17,163 nucleotides of DNA. It comes from PWQG01 sp040882255. Lineage in GTDB: Bacteria > Pseudomonadota > Gammaproteobacteria > Pseudomonadales > Pseudohongiellaceae. The stretch's first letter is position 1. Every line of letters begins with the position of its first letter. A model generated the notes under the pieces. The model was not told where the DNA came from, searched no databases, and worked only from the letters and a program-made list of their open reading frames with translations. Location: assembly GCA_040882255.1 (NCBI GenBank), contig JBBEBP010000022.1:1-17163 (forward strand), read 5' to 3'. Of this stretch, positions 1 through 11,400 are shown piece after piece. Both the position numbers and the translations under genes were made by a program.

Positions 1-144
1 ATCGGCGAGGGACCGCCGATCGTTCTGTCCGTGTCTATCCGATTTTCCGGGCCGGTCAAAACATGGCCTGATTGTTCCTGACGGTTGTCCCGCCGGCCGC
101 GAGCCTGTCTCCTGCTGATTCCATCGACCCTGCGTTGTTTGAAT
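1..144. other. Non-coding stretch downstream of the GAPDH gene
   Basis: I see no convincing gene here on either strand. The minus strand, where an arsJ gene would be expected to follow an ArsJ-type GAPDH gene, offers only a 22-codon ORF and no start resembling a major-facilitator transporter. Positions 1-20 form a perfect 7-bp inverted repeat (ATCGGCG / CGCCGAT, 6-nt loop). It sits at the window edge, so a following T-run on the minus strand cannot be checked and a terminator role stays open. Confidence 0.4.
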
Positions 145-1149
145 CTACGCCGCTACCTTTCTGGCCAGCTCCATCAGACGGTTCACGTAGCCGATTTCGT
201 TGTCGTACCAGGCGAGGATTTTCACCTGGGTGCCGTTCACCACGTTGGTGGAAAGGGCATCAACGATGCTGGAGCGGGGGTCGTCCACGTAGTCTACCGA
301 GACCAGGGGCTTTTCTTCGTAGCCGAGGATGCCTTTCAACCGGCCGTCGGCGGCTTCCTTGAGGGCGGCGTTGACCTCTTCCACGGTGACATTCTGTTCC
401 AGCTCGAATACACAGTCGGTCAGGGAGGCGTTGGTCAGGGGGACGCGGACGGCGATGCCGTCGATGCGGCCCTCCAGTTCCGGGAAGATCTCGACGATGG
501 CGGTGGCCGAGCCGGTGGTGGTCGGAATCAGGGAGGTGCCGGCCGAGCGGCTGCGGCGCGGGTCCTTGTGGAAGCCGTCGAGTACGTTCTGCGTGGCGGT
601 GACGTCGTGGATGGTGGTGATCTGGCCGTGCCTGATACCGAAGGTATTGTGGAGCACGTCCACTACCGGCGCCAGGCAGTTGGTGGTGCAGGAAGCAGCG
701 GTGACGATGGCGTGCGGAATGGCATCGTACTCGTGGTCGTTGACTCCCATGACGATATTCAGGGCATCCGCCGACTTGACCGGCGCGGACACCACTATGC
801 GGGGGATGCCGGCGTCCAGATACGGTTGCAGGGCCTCACTGGTCTTGAAGCGGCCGCTGCACTCCACCAGCACGTCGATGTTTTTCGACTCCCAGTCCAC
901 GCCCTCGATGTCGCTGGAGCGTGACCAGGTGACCAGTCGGCCGTCGATCAACAGGCCCTCGTCATTGGCCGTGATGTCTTCGTCCCAGATTCCGTGCACG
1001 GAATCATACTGCAGCAGGTGCGCGGCAGCTGCGGCGTCGCCGGCCGGATCATTGATGTGTACGAACTCGAAGCCCGACCACTGCCAGGCGGTGCGCAGCG
1101 CCAGCCGGCCCATGCGGCCGAAGCCGTTGATGCCAATACGAATGGTCAT
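145..1149 (-). CDS. gap: Glyceraldehyde-3-phosphate dehydrogenase, ArsJ-associated type
   Basis: A 334-residue cytosolic enzyme, the usual length for type I GAPDH. It oxidises glyceraldehyde 3-phosphate with NAD+ and phosphate. The Rossmann motif NGFGRMGR lies at residues 8-15 and the NAD-contacting NDP at 33-35. The catalytic cysteine is C154 in ASCTTNC and the paired histidine is H181. The C-terminal WYDNEIGY motif is present. HINDPAGD near residue 31, HDVTATQ at 181-187 (where glycolytic enzymes have HAYTNDQ-like sequence) and GYEEKPLVSVDYVDDPRSS at 276-294 match, from memory, the ArsJ-associated branch. In that branch the enzyme makes 1-arseno-3-phosphoglycerate, which ArsJ exports. No arsJ is visible in the 144 bp downstream, so the arsenic role is inferred from family resemblance. 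AAGGAG seven bases before the ATG supports the start. GAPDH assignment is near certain; the subtype is about 65% likely. Confidence 0.95.
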   Translation of the reverse strand: MTIRIGINGFGRMGRLALRTAWQWSGFEFVHINDPAGDAAAAAHLLQYDSVHGIWDEDITANDEGLLIDGRLVTWSRSSDIEGVDWESKNIDVLVECSGRFKTSEALQPYLDAGIPRIVVSAPVKSADALNIVMGVNDHEYDAIPHAIVTAASCTTNCLAPVVDVLHNTFGIRHGQITTIHDVTATQNVLDGFHKDPRRSRSAGTSLIPTTTGSATAIVEIFPELEGRIDGIAVRVPLTNASLTDCVFELEQNVTVEEVNAALKEAADGRLKGILGYEEKPLVSVDYVDDPRSSIVDALSTNVVNGTQVKILAWYDNEIGYVNRLMELARKVAA

Positions 1150-1175
1150 ATTGCTCTCCTTTTGGCGAAGCCCTG

Positions 1176-1184
1176 ATTATACCA
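1176..1184 (-). promoter_or_regulatory. Extended -10 promoter for gap
   Basis: Read on the minus strand this is TGGTATAAT, a perfect TATAAT with the TGn extension. No good -35 lies at the usual distance, which suits an extended -10 promoter. The predicted transcript would start about 20 bases before the gap ATG, just ahead of its AAGGAG ribosome site. Confidence 0.6.
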
Positions 1185-1239
1185 GCCGGCATCGACAATA
1201 CCATGACGGGCAACAGGGCACCGCGGTAGCACGCCATAC

Positions 1240-1268
1240 TTGAAGAATCGGGAGCCCCCCCTCATATT
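1240..1268 (+). promoter_or_regulatory. Weak candidate promoter for the HtrA-type protease
   Basis: TTGAAG at 1240-1245 and CATATT at 1263-1268 are separated by 17 bases. The predicted start would be about 30 bases before the ATG at 1306. Both boxes are imperfect. I did not find a GAACTT-type sigma-E -35, which would be the interesting alternative for a protease of this family. Confidence 0.3.
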
Positions 1269-1292
1269 GGTGAAAGAGCACCAAACCGCCTC

Positions 1293-1298
1293 AGGAGG
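1293..1298 (+). promoter_or_regulatory. Ribosome binding site that fixes the protease start
   Basis: A perfect AGGAGG lies 7 bases before the ATG at 1306. It favours that ATG over the in-frame TTG at 1240, which has no such site and would put 22 polar residues ahead of the signal peptide. Confidence 0.8.
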
Positions 1299-1305
1299 CA
1301 GGACC

Positions 1306-2451
<1,146 letters not shown>

Positions 2452-2455
2452 TACC

Positions 2456-2481
2456 CGGTTTCCGCAACAGCGGGCGAACCG
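2456..2481. terminator. Possible bidirectional hairpin between convergent genes
   Basis: CGGTT and CCGC at 2456-2465 can pair with GCGG and AACCG at 2470-2481, leaving an AACA loop and a small internal loop. It fills most of the 37-bp gap between the convergent stop codons. No T-run follows on either strand, so a role in termination is only suggested by position. Confidence 0.3.
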
Positions 2482-2488
2482 ACCAGGA

Positions 2489-5400
2489 TCAGGGATCCGG
2501 TGTCGGCGCGTTGTAGATTTCCTGGGTGCCGATGATCAGGTCGTGGCCGCGGTAGCGGCCGAATTCGAGCAGCCCCTGCGGGTTCTGTTCATGGGCACTA
2601 TACCCGGCGTCCGCATCGCGCCACTGGAAGCGCAGAAATTCCAGGTCCAGGGCATCCTCGGCCAAGTCCAGTTCGACTTCCACGCTGCCATCGTTACCTT
2701 CGCCGGAAGCTGACGTCTCGAATGGCGCATCGGAGGGGTCGGAGGCACTCTCCACTCCCCGCGTACGGCCGTCGTAGAAGGTAGCCGGATCGGGCGTGGT
2801 AATGGTCGTCTCGCCCTGAGCGAGATTGCCAGCCCAGCTATCGGGCACGAAGTCCAGGTCCGCCGCATCGATACTGGTACAACTGTCATCGGTATTGATG
2901 ACGAAACGCTCGCCATCGTAGTACTCCACGCGGAACAGAATGGCCAGATCCTCGGTTTCCGGACCGTAGGCATTGTCGATCAGCAAACGCCCGTAGCGGA
3001 ACTCGTGTCGGTCGATGGCACTGAAGGCCGGGGCCGGGGGATCTGCGTCATCATCAACGTCCAGGGTATCGACTGTCACACCATCGTCATCAACGGGTAC
3101 AAAGGCGATGGTCAGCTCCTCGAATGGTCCGTCGGGTGTATTGGTATTGCCCTCCAGGTCGGTATCACCGTCCCGGGTGAACACCAGGTTACCCATCAGA
3201 CTCAGTTCGCCCTCCGCCGTACCGCCCGCCCAATCCGCACCAAAGGCATCCGGATAGTCCGTGTCAACCAGCCGGTCTGTGAGTAGCGTGTTGCCATCGA
3301 CGGCATCCTCCAAGACGGCCGCGAAATTCAGCTCGCCGGTGCTATTCAGTTTCGCGAATCCAGCCCGGTAGTTCACCGTGGTGTTGCCGTCCAGATTTTC
3401 CGCTCGCAGCTGAACATCAACGCCAAACGCCTCTCCCATGTAGGTGAACACGGACTCCGGCATACAACTCTGCTCGATGCGCGGCGTCAGCAGCGTATTG
3501 GTCACCTGAAAGCGTGCCGGGATGAAGCGCCCGAGGTTTTCTATCGCACCAGTCACGGCATCGTTATCTGGATCGGTGCCCGGATCGGTCAGGGCGATGT
3601 AGGTGGTCGGGTCGCCAGCACTGTCAACGAGCTGTGCGCTCAGGCCCACGATACCCACCTCGTCATAGGTCACGCTGAGCGTGCCGCCGCCCACCAGCTC
3701 GGAGTTGTCAAAGTCATTAAATTCATACGAGACACTGCCACCATCAACACTCTCTGTCAGATTGCCATCCACCCCTGCCAGATTGCCATCCACGCTGACC
3801 GCAACATTGTAGTCGCCGGCCACCTGGCCCGCCACATCGTAGAAAAAGCTGGGCGTGGGCCTGTTGTCATGAAGGACACCAGGCGCGTCCGGAACACCAT
3901 CCAGGTCGGTATCATCACCGGCCTGCCAGCCCATGGCCGTCACATACAGGTCGAAGTCGTCACCAGCCACCTGCCACACGCTACCGTCACTGTCCGCTGC
4001 CCAGGAGTCGCCGGTCTGGCCGTTCTCCTCGCGGTCCAGCCCGTCGGCACCATCATCCACATCGATCGCGAAGCCGAACGGGCGCACGATGAAATCGTTG
4101 GTGGCGCCAGTCATCAGGTCGCCGGAATACTCCGGAGGATCAAGCGGGTCATCCGGATTCGCCCCGCCGAAGAAACCGAACGGGATATCGAAGGCTGCTT
4201 CCACGCGGATCTCGCCGACGTCGGAGTAATTAAAGACCAGCGGCGCTTCCGGAAAACCGCTGCCCGCGTCCTCGAACAGGAGATCGACATCAGTGTATGC
4301 CGAGGCACCATCCCCGCCGTTGTCATCTTCCACGGTTATCGGGCTCGTTACCGAGTTATTGGTAATCTCGAAGGTCTCCGATCCGGTATCGACACCGGCT
4401 GCCGGATCGATACGCTCGGCGGCCATGGCCACGCTCAGTGTGCGGTTGTCGGCGAACAGCGGCGCACACTGTCCTGGGTCATTGTCGGAGGTCCGCACCG
4501 CGCGCAATACAATGTCTTCAAGGCGCGGCGCCACGTCGGAGGGCTTGCCTGCGATCTGTGTGCGCACCAGCTGCTCATCAAGGGCCCGGTTCCAGAACAG
4601 CAGCCCCGCCTCCTGCACCAGCAGGTCCGGATCTTCGTCCACCGCCTCACTCAGCCCGGTGCTCTGACCGGACACATTGATGTTGACCAGGGCATTGCCG
4701 CCGGTCGGCACATCCGTGTAATTGAACACCAGCGTAACCGATTCCTCGCCCGGCCCGAACGTGTAGCTCGCCTGTCCGTCATCCACGATGCCGGCCTGCT
4801 GCAAGGTGCCGTTACCGCTGTATACCCGTGCCCAGTACCCCTGAGCCGGGTTGGCTCCCAGGCTGATGGTTTCCTCCGGAGCGATCAGCGTATCGCCGGC
4901 ATCATGTCCTTCGATGGTGACGAGCGTGCCGACGCAGGCGATGGGCGAACCACTGAAACTGATTGCGTAGTGGTCAAGATTGCCCGTCGGTTCGTAGCCA
5001 CACTCATCGGTCGCGGTCTCCACGCCGACGTTGTACAGGTAGAAGCGCTGGTCGAGCTCATAGCCGCTGGCGATACGGAAGCGGATCTGGGTGCTGGCGC
5101 TGAAGTCCTGCGTTCCGTCGGCCAGCAGTTGACTGAGGTCGAAGCCGTCCGTATAGCCGCTGGACGGAAAATTCAGCGGCCCCGTGAGCGAGCCACTCAA
5201 GCCGGTAAACTGGGTTACCTGGAGCCAGCCGTCAGTATCGGAGCCGCGCACCTCGACCACCACGGTATCGCTGGAGGCGAGATTGGCATAACCGTAGCGG
5301 AATCGCATGGCTACGTCTTCAGTGTAGGGCACGGCATCAAAATCAATCTCGCGGGTGATCTTCTGCTGCGAGCCGGCACCCACGCTGGACGTCATGCTCA

Positions 5401-8400
5401 GCCGGTCCTGTGCATCCTGCACGAAAATATTGCCGCTGGAGGCGCCTCCGCCGTTGGCATCCACTTCCTGCCAGGCGCCGTCCCAGGGTTGACTGTCTTC
5501 GGTCTTGTTGTTGTACGCGACCGCAGTGAAGTCGTCGGCCCAGAGCAACGGTGTCAGGTCCGGATCGACATTGATGGTCGGGTCCTCGCTGCCCAGTTCC
5601 CGCGCCACGCGGTTGGTGACGTTGATGTTGACTGAAGCGACATCATGTTCCAGGCGCAGCTCCATCGTGCCGTCATCCGCGTCCACAAAGGTATAGATCG
5701 CCTCCCCGTCACCGGCGCCACCCGGATCCAGGTTGCCGCTGCCGGACTGCAGTGTCCAGTCGCCCTGGTTCGTGCTGGTGCTGATCTCGATGGAGCCTTC
5801 ATACTCCGTATCCCGGTCATGCGTCAGGCCCCGGTGTTTGCTGATCCGGATCACGGTCGGCTCGCAGGCGTTGGGATCGCTGGAGATGCGGCGGATACTG
5901 AAGTGGCCGATGTAACCGTCTTCCACCAGATGCAGCGCATCCAGACGGCGCTCGTCATCGGTGGGCTCGAACACACCCAGCGGTTGATCGCCCAGGAGCA
6001 GGTTTTCCGTCGTGTCATCAACGCGATTCAACTGGGTGACATCGTCGCGGGTGAACACAGTACCGGTGGGCGGATCGTAGGCCCCGTCCGCGCCGATGAT
6101 CGAGCTCTCGTTGTCGGCGGACAGGACAAACACATCAATCACCGCCTGCGAATCGTCAGGATCAACACGCTGATAGAACGCATCGACATTGACGTCATTG
6201 GAGTCACCGAAGACATCCGGGTCCGTGCTGTCCAGATAGATCGTGGTACCGGTTGCCGGGTCATAGCGCAGGATGTCGCCACTGAGGTAGGTGGTGGTGC
6301 CAATCGTGCCGCCGCCGACGGTGGAGAACAACACACTGTCGTCTTCCATCACGAATACCGCATCGATATTGAAGTTGCTGGCCTCGCTGGCACCGAAAAT
6401 GTCCTCACCATCAAGGAAAAGCTCCGCCTCTTCCAGGATCGGATCCCAGACCAGCAGATCCCAGGGCTCGAAGTTGACGCCATCCACTGTGCTGGAGCCA
6501 TTCACGGAGAACACAATATGGCCATTTTTGAGCAGGTGGACGGCATTGATGTCGTCGGCGGTATACCCGAATGAGGCAGGATCAAAATACATCTCCGCCT
6601 CATCCGTGGCCGGATCGTAGATGATCAGATCGTCATTGGTGAAGTTCTCCAGCCCACCGATGGAGGTGGGCCCGTCGCCGGGCCGGGAGACCGACAGCAG
6701 GAAACGCTCCTGGGAGGACACCGGCGGGCCCACGATGGTCGTGATATCGGTGTCCACGTCGTTGTTCGAGTTGGTGTCGAAATTGTATTCCCCGGCATCC
6801 ACCAGCGCCGTGTTGGTCACTACGATGCCCGCTGCGCCCACTACGTCCATTTCGATCAGCAACTCGGCGCTCGCTCCCACGGCCAGGTTGCCAGCAAAAC
6901 TGCAACTCAGGTCCGGCGACACCGTGCAGCTCCAGTCCCCGGCATTGCTGCCGACGCCAGACCAACCCGTGAAGCTGACGCCATCCGGTTCGCTGTCCGT
7001 GACGGCAAACGGCACCGTGGTGGCATCCGGCCCCAGGTTGGTGACGGTCAGACGATATTCCGCCGTCTCTCCCGCCTCCAGGATATCCACGACCTCCTTT
7101 TCCATGCGCAGGTCGGTCTCGATGCCGCGCACGGTGGTCGTCACACTGTCCACGTTGTTGTTGGTTTCGGACTTGTTATTGACCGAGTTGACATCAATGC
7201 TCCCGCCCTCCAGGTCGAACACATTGTCGAACTGGGGCGAGCGGTCGCAGTCCTCCGCATCCGGCAGATAGCCTACGGCGGGCAGTGTGCAGTTACCGCC
7301 GGTATGAATGACCCGGGCCACGTTCTTGACGTTGTTGTCCAGTTGCGGGAAGAAGGCCGGCGGCGCACCAATCTGCACATCGACCGTCAAAAGGGGCAGA
7401 CTGTCTCCGTCAGCCAACTGGGTCTGCTCGCCGGCAATGTCGTAGGTACAGGTGAAGCGGCCCGGGTCCGGCTGGGTCTGCACGGTACAGTCCCAGCCGG
7501 TGCCGCTCACATCGCCCGCGCTGGCCAGTGTCATTCCGCCCGGCAGGCGATCAGCCACCACGATGAGCCCGGTGGCATTGCCACCGGAGGACCCGTTGCC
7601 ATTGTTGGTCACCTCGATTTCATAGCTACCCGTCTGGCCGACCTTGAAGTCACCGATCTGACGCTTGAACACCTCGATATCGGCCAGCGGGAAGTTGGTG
7701 ACGCTGATGATTTCGGACAGTAGTATGACGATATCCTGACCCGACGCGTACTGCGTGGTGATACGTTCCGCCTCCTCACCGAGCTGGGAAAAATCCTCCA
7801 GCAGGTCAGGGCCGATGTAGTGCGTATCCACATCCCAGCCCCAGGTGGAACCGATTCGGGGATCATCACAGTCGTAGTCCGCAGTCGGCACACAGGGAAA
7901 ATCCAGTTCGTACCCGTCTCCTTCCGTACCGCCTGCCTCGTCAAAGGCCCAGTACGTGCCGTCAGCAAACGTCTCGAGATTGTAGAGCGGGCGGGTGATC
8001 GTGGAATTGAATTCGTTCCCCGACGGATTGAAGGCCGAGGTGATGAAATTGAAATCGGTCGAGTCCGGTTCGGTCTGGATGCCCAGCCCCTCCAGTGGAG
8101 GATTCGGCACCGTGGGCGCCAGCGCCTGCTCATCCCCCTCCATGGTGACGTGGGTGACCTGCCCGTTAGGAAGCTCCAGACCGGGATTATAGGTGGCCAT
8201 GCGGAAGTTGCGGGGAACCAGCGTGAACGAGGAATTCTGGAACGGCTGCAGACCATGAAACAGGTTCAGTACGCGAAGCCGTTCGTCGTTGTTCTCGTAC
8301 ACCACGGTCAGCGACCAACCGCCGGCGCAGGTGCCATTGGAGCTCCACGGTGTGCCGGCCTGCACCTCCAGGTCGCGCAGGGTATAGTCTCCGTTCCCGC

Positions 8401-11400
8401 TCACCAGCCCGGTGACGTCCTTGAACGCAGAGAAATAGTCCACCTCCTGCGGAGTCAGCCCGATGGCCTGGAAGGTCTCGTCCGCCGTGATCGCGATTTC
8501 ACTGCCCGTGGGGCCGAAGGTCACTTCCTGGTCGATATCCGCCTCGGTGCCGGAGCCGCCCCAGTACAGATAGGCGGCCACCACGGTAGAACCGGAGGGC
8601 AGGCTCAGCGTGGCCTCCGTACCGGTCGCGAAATCAACAAAACTGCAGTCTGCATCCGGATCCACGACACTGCCTTCAAGCGAAGGAGAGTCCCGCAGGG
8701 AGTCACCGATGGAAACATAGCTCATGTTGCCGGCAAAGGTCTCGTACAGCACCACGGGAGCATAGTCATCGGCCTCGGGCGCACCGGCGATCAATGGCGA
8801 GAAGGCCGCGACAATATGCGTGTTGACCGTCGGCTCGTCCGCCGGGTCGTCATCCGGGGCCCCGTCGATATTCTGCACTACCGTCACGACCCCCACACCG
8901 GACTGCCGCCCGCTGGCGCCGCCGAAACGTCCGTCCACCGGGTTGGACTCCGGTGTATCGTTGTCGTCATCATCGGTGGAGCCCCCGAAAATGTGATCCA
9001 TGATCAGGGCAGGCTGCGGCTGCAGGAACAGAGGCCCCGGCAGGCCCAGCGGGTGGTCGTTGGCCATCAGCCCCAGTACCAGCGCGTTGTTGGTCTGGGT
9101 ACTGATGGTGGTGGCAGCCTCCAGCGCGGTGATGTCATTGCCGGTGTCGGTGGTGGTGACAGTGCTGTTCAGCGGGCCGGCCTCCGGATTGCTGCCATTC
9201 TCCGACGGAAACACCTGCTCCACCTCGTCCACGGCCAGCAGGCAGATGGCCATGGCAGGTGACCCATTGCCGGCCACCGGTGTGACACCGCCGCTGTAGG
9301 TGCCGGCGGTCGCCGGCAGATCCTCGTCCAGTATGCCCCACAGCTCACTGACAATGCCGGGGCCATCGCCATTGATCTCGCGGCGGATAAATACCATATT
9401 CGTATCGGACGGACCGAAGGTCGTGTCGCTGACAGTTTCGGTACCGACCACCGCCGTGGCCATCAACAGCATGCGCCCGCGCTGCTCGGGGTACTCGGCC
9501 TGCCCCGGAATGGCGATGGAAGTGGTGCGGCCGTCGAGCCCGGTGTCGCGGGGGTTGGTGCACTGGGCATCGCCGAACAGTCCGGGCAGACAGGAGGTAA
9601 TCGTCAGGGTGGGATCAAAATTGCCATCCTCCGTGATCGCGGAGGACTCGGTATCAAAACTGATCTGGTTCGCCTCAAGGCTGACAAAGTCCAGGGTAAC
9701 CTCGCCATTGTCGCCGCCCGGGCCAGGAGCGAACTCGTACTCGCCCACCCCGTTGTCATTGCCCGTGGCCGACAGGGTTCCCTGCCCGTCGCCGATATAC
9801 CAGTTGCCAGTGTCTGTATCCGTGGACAGCGAGACGGTGCCGGCAAAATCCGTGGCTACGTTGCCGTTGCTGTCCCTGACCAGCAATGAGACCTCGCCAA
9901 CCTCGCAGGCACTGATGTTGCCGCCCAGACTGATTTCGAAGGTACAGTTGCCCACGGAGATACTCTGGTCGTACTGATTGCTGGAATCACGCGGATCCCG
10001 GGTGGTGCCATCGGAAACGTTGAGGTTCACGTTGCCGGTCGCCGAGCGCTGCGTGAAGCCCAGCGTGACACTGCCATCGTCACCGGCCACAAAGTTGTAG
10101 GTGGCATTGCCATCCTCCGCCACCGGATCATTGACCGTGCCATTGGCATCCGTCGGCGTCGCGGTCTCGCTCCACGTCCCGCTCCCGGTGGTCGTGCTGA
10201 GATTCACCGTACCCGTATAGTCCGTGGCCGTATTGCCGTCGGCGTCGACCAGGGTAATGGTCACGTCCTCCACCGAACACACGTCGGAATTGCCGCTGTG
10301 CTCGATGCGGAACGTACAGGCACCGATCACCAGGTCTTCATTATAGATACCCGAAGGCTGGGACACTCCACTGGCGCTGATGTTGAAATTGACCGTCTCC
10401 GGTTCGGTACCCTGAAAATCCAGGACAATCTCCCCGTCATCGTCGCCCACGAAGCTGTAGCTTGCCGCGCCGGTATTCGATGTCCCCTGGGTCAGGGTGC
10501 CCTGGGCATCGGAGGCTGTGTCGGTCTTGCTCCAGTTGCCGCCCGTGGTGCCAGCCGTACTCAGGCTGGCGGTGCCGGTATAGCCCGTGATCGGCGAGCC
10601 GCTGTCACTACCGACCACCTGGATGGTGATGGGCTCGGCCAGGCAGACACTGGCCGACTCATCGTGGATCACCCGGAACTCGCAGGCCTCCAGGGTCAGG
10701 TCGCCGTCATTGCTGCTGGTGGTCGGCACGTCCCCGGCATCCGACGTCACGGTGAAGTCGTAGGTGCCGGCAGCGTTGCTGTAACCCAGTTCTACTACAC
10801 CGTCGTCGGCATCGACCAGGGAATACGTGGCCTCGCCATCGTCCGCCGTTCCGTTATCAAACGTGCCGTTGCCTCCGAAAGAATTGGCCCAGTTGCCACT
10901 GCTCTGGGTGGTCGAGACGGTGAACTGCCCTTCGTAGCCGGTGACCGCGTTGTCATCCGGGCCCAGCACGCTGACCGTAACCGGATTGGCGCTGCATACT
11001 CCGCCGGCTCCGTCATGCGTAATGGAGAAACTGCAGTCGCCCACCTGCATCTGCAGGTCGTAGTTCTGGGTGCCGATGACGCCGTCATTGGCATCGAAGG
11101 TGATAGTGCCTGTGGTTTCAGTCGAATACTCCAGGGTGACCTGTCCCTCATCATCCGGATCGAAGGTGTACTCGGCCGAACCATCGGTGGTGTCCGAATC
11201 AGTGAGGGAGCCAAAGGCCCCGCTTTCCGTGAAAGCCCCGTGACCGGCTGGTGTGTTGATGGTTACGGGACCCGTGTATGTACTGTCCAGCGTGTTGTCG
11301 GTGATGTCGCGCACACTGATCGTTATTGAAGTGGATTCCTGGCAGAGCCCGTAGCTTTCAGCATGCTGGATCTCGAAATACTGTTCTGCGGCAACAGGCT

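Noticed and set aside
85..924. Plus-strand ORF of 279 codons opposite gap
   Set aside because: Shadow of the GAPDH gene, whose catalytic motifs are all in place on the other strand.
1240..1305. Upstream TTG extension of the HtrA-type protease
   Set aside because: There is no ribosome site, and a perfect AGGAGG precedes the ATG at 1306 directly before a proper signal peptide.
3869..5635. Long plus-strand ORF (588 codons) opposite the giant gene
   Set aside because: It is antisense to a frame with clear domains. Its translation lacks recognisable motifs and low-complexity composition fits a GC-rich shadow.
7820..9262. Plus-strand ORF of 480 codons
   Set aside because: Also fully antisense to the giant gene, through the DUF3344-like region, with no domain of its own.
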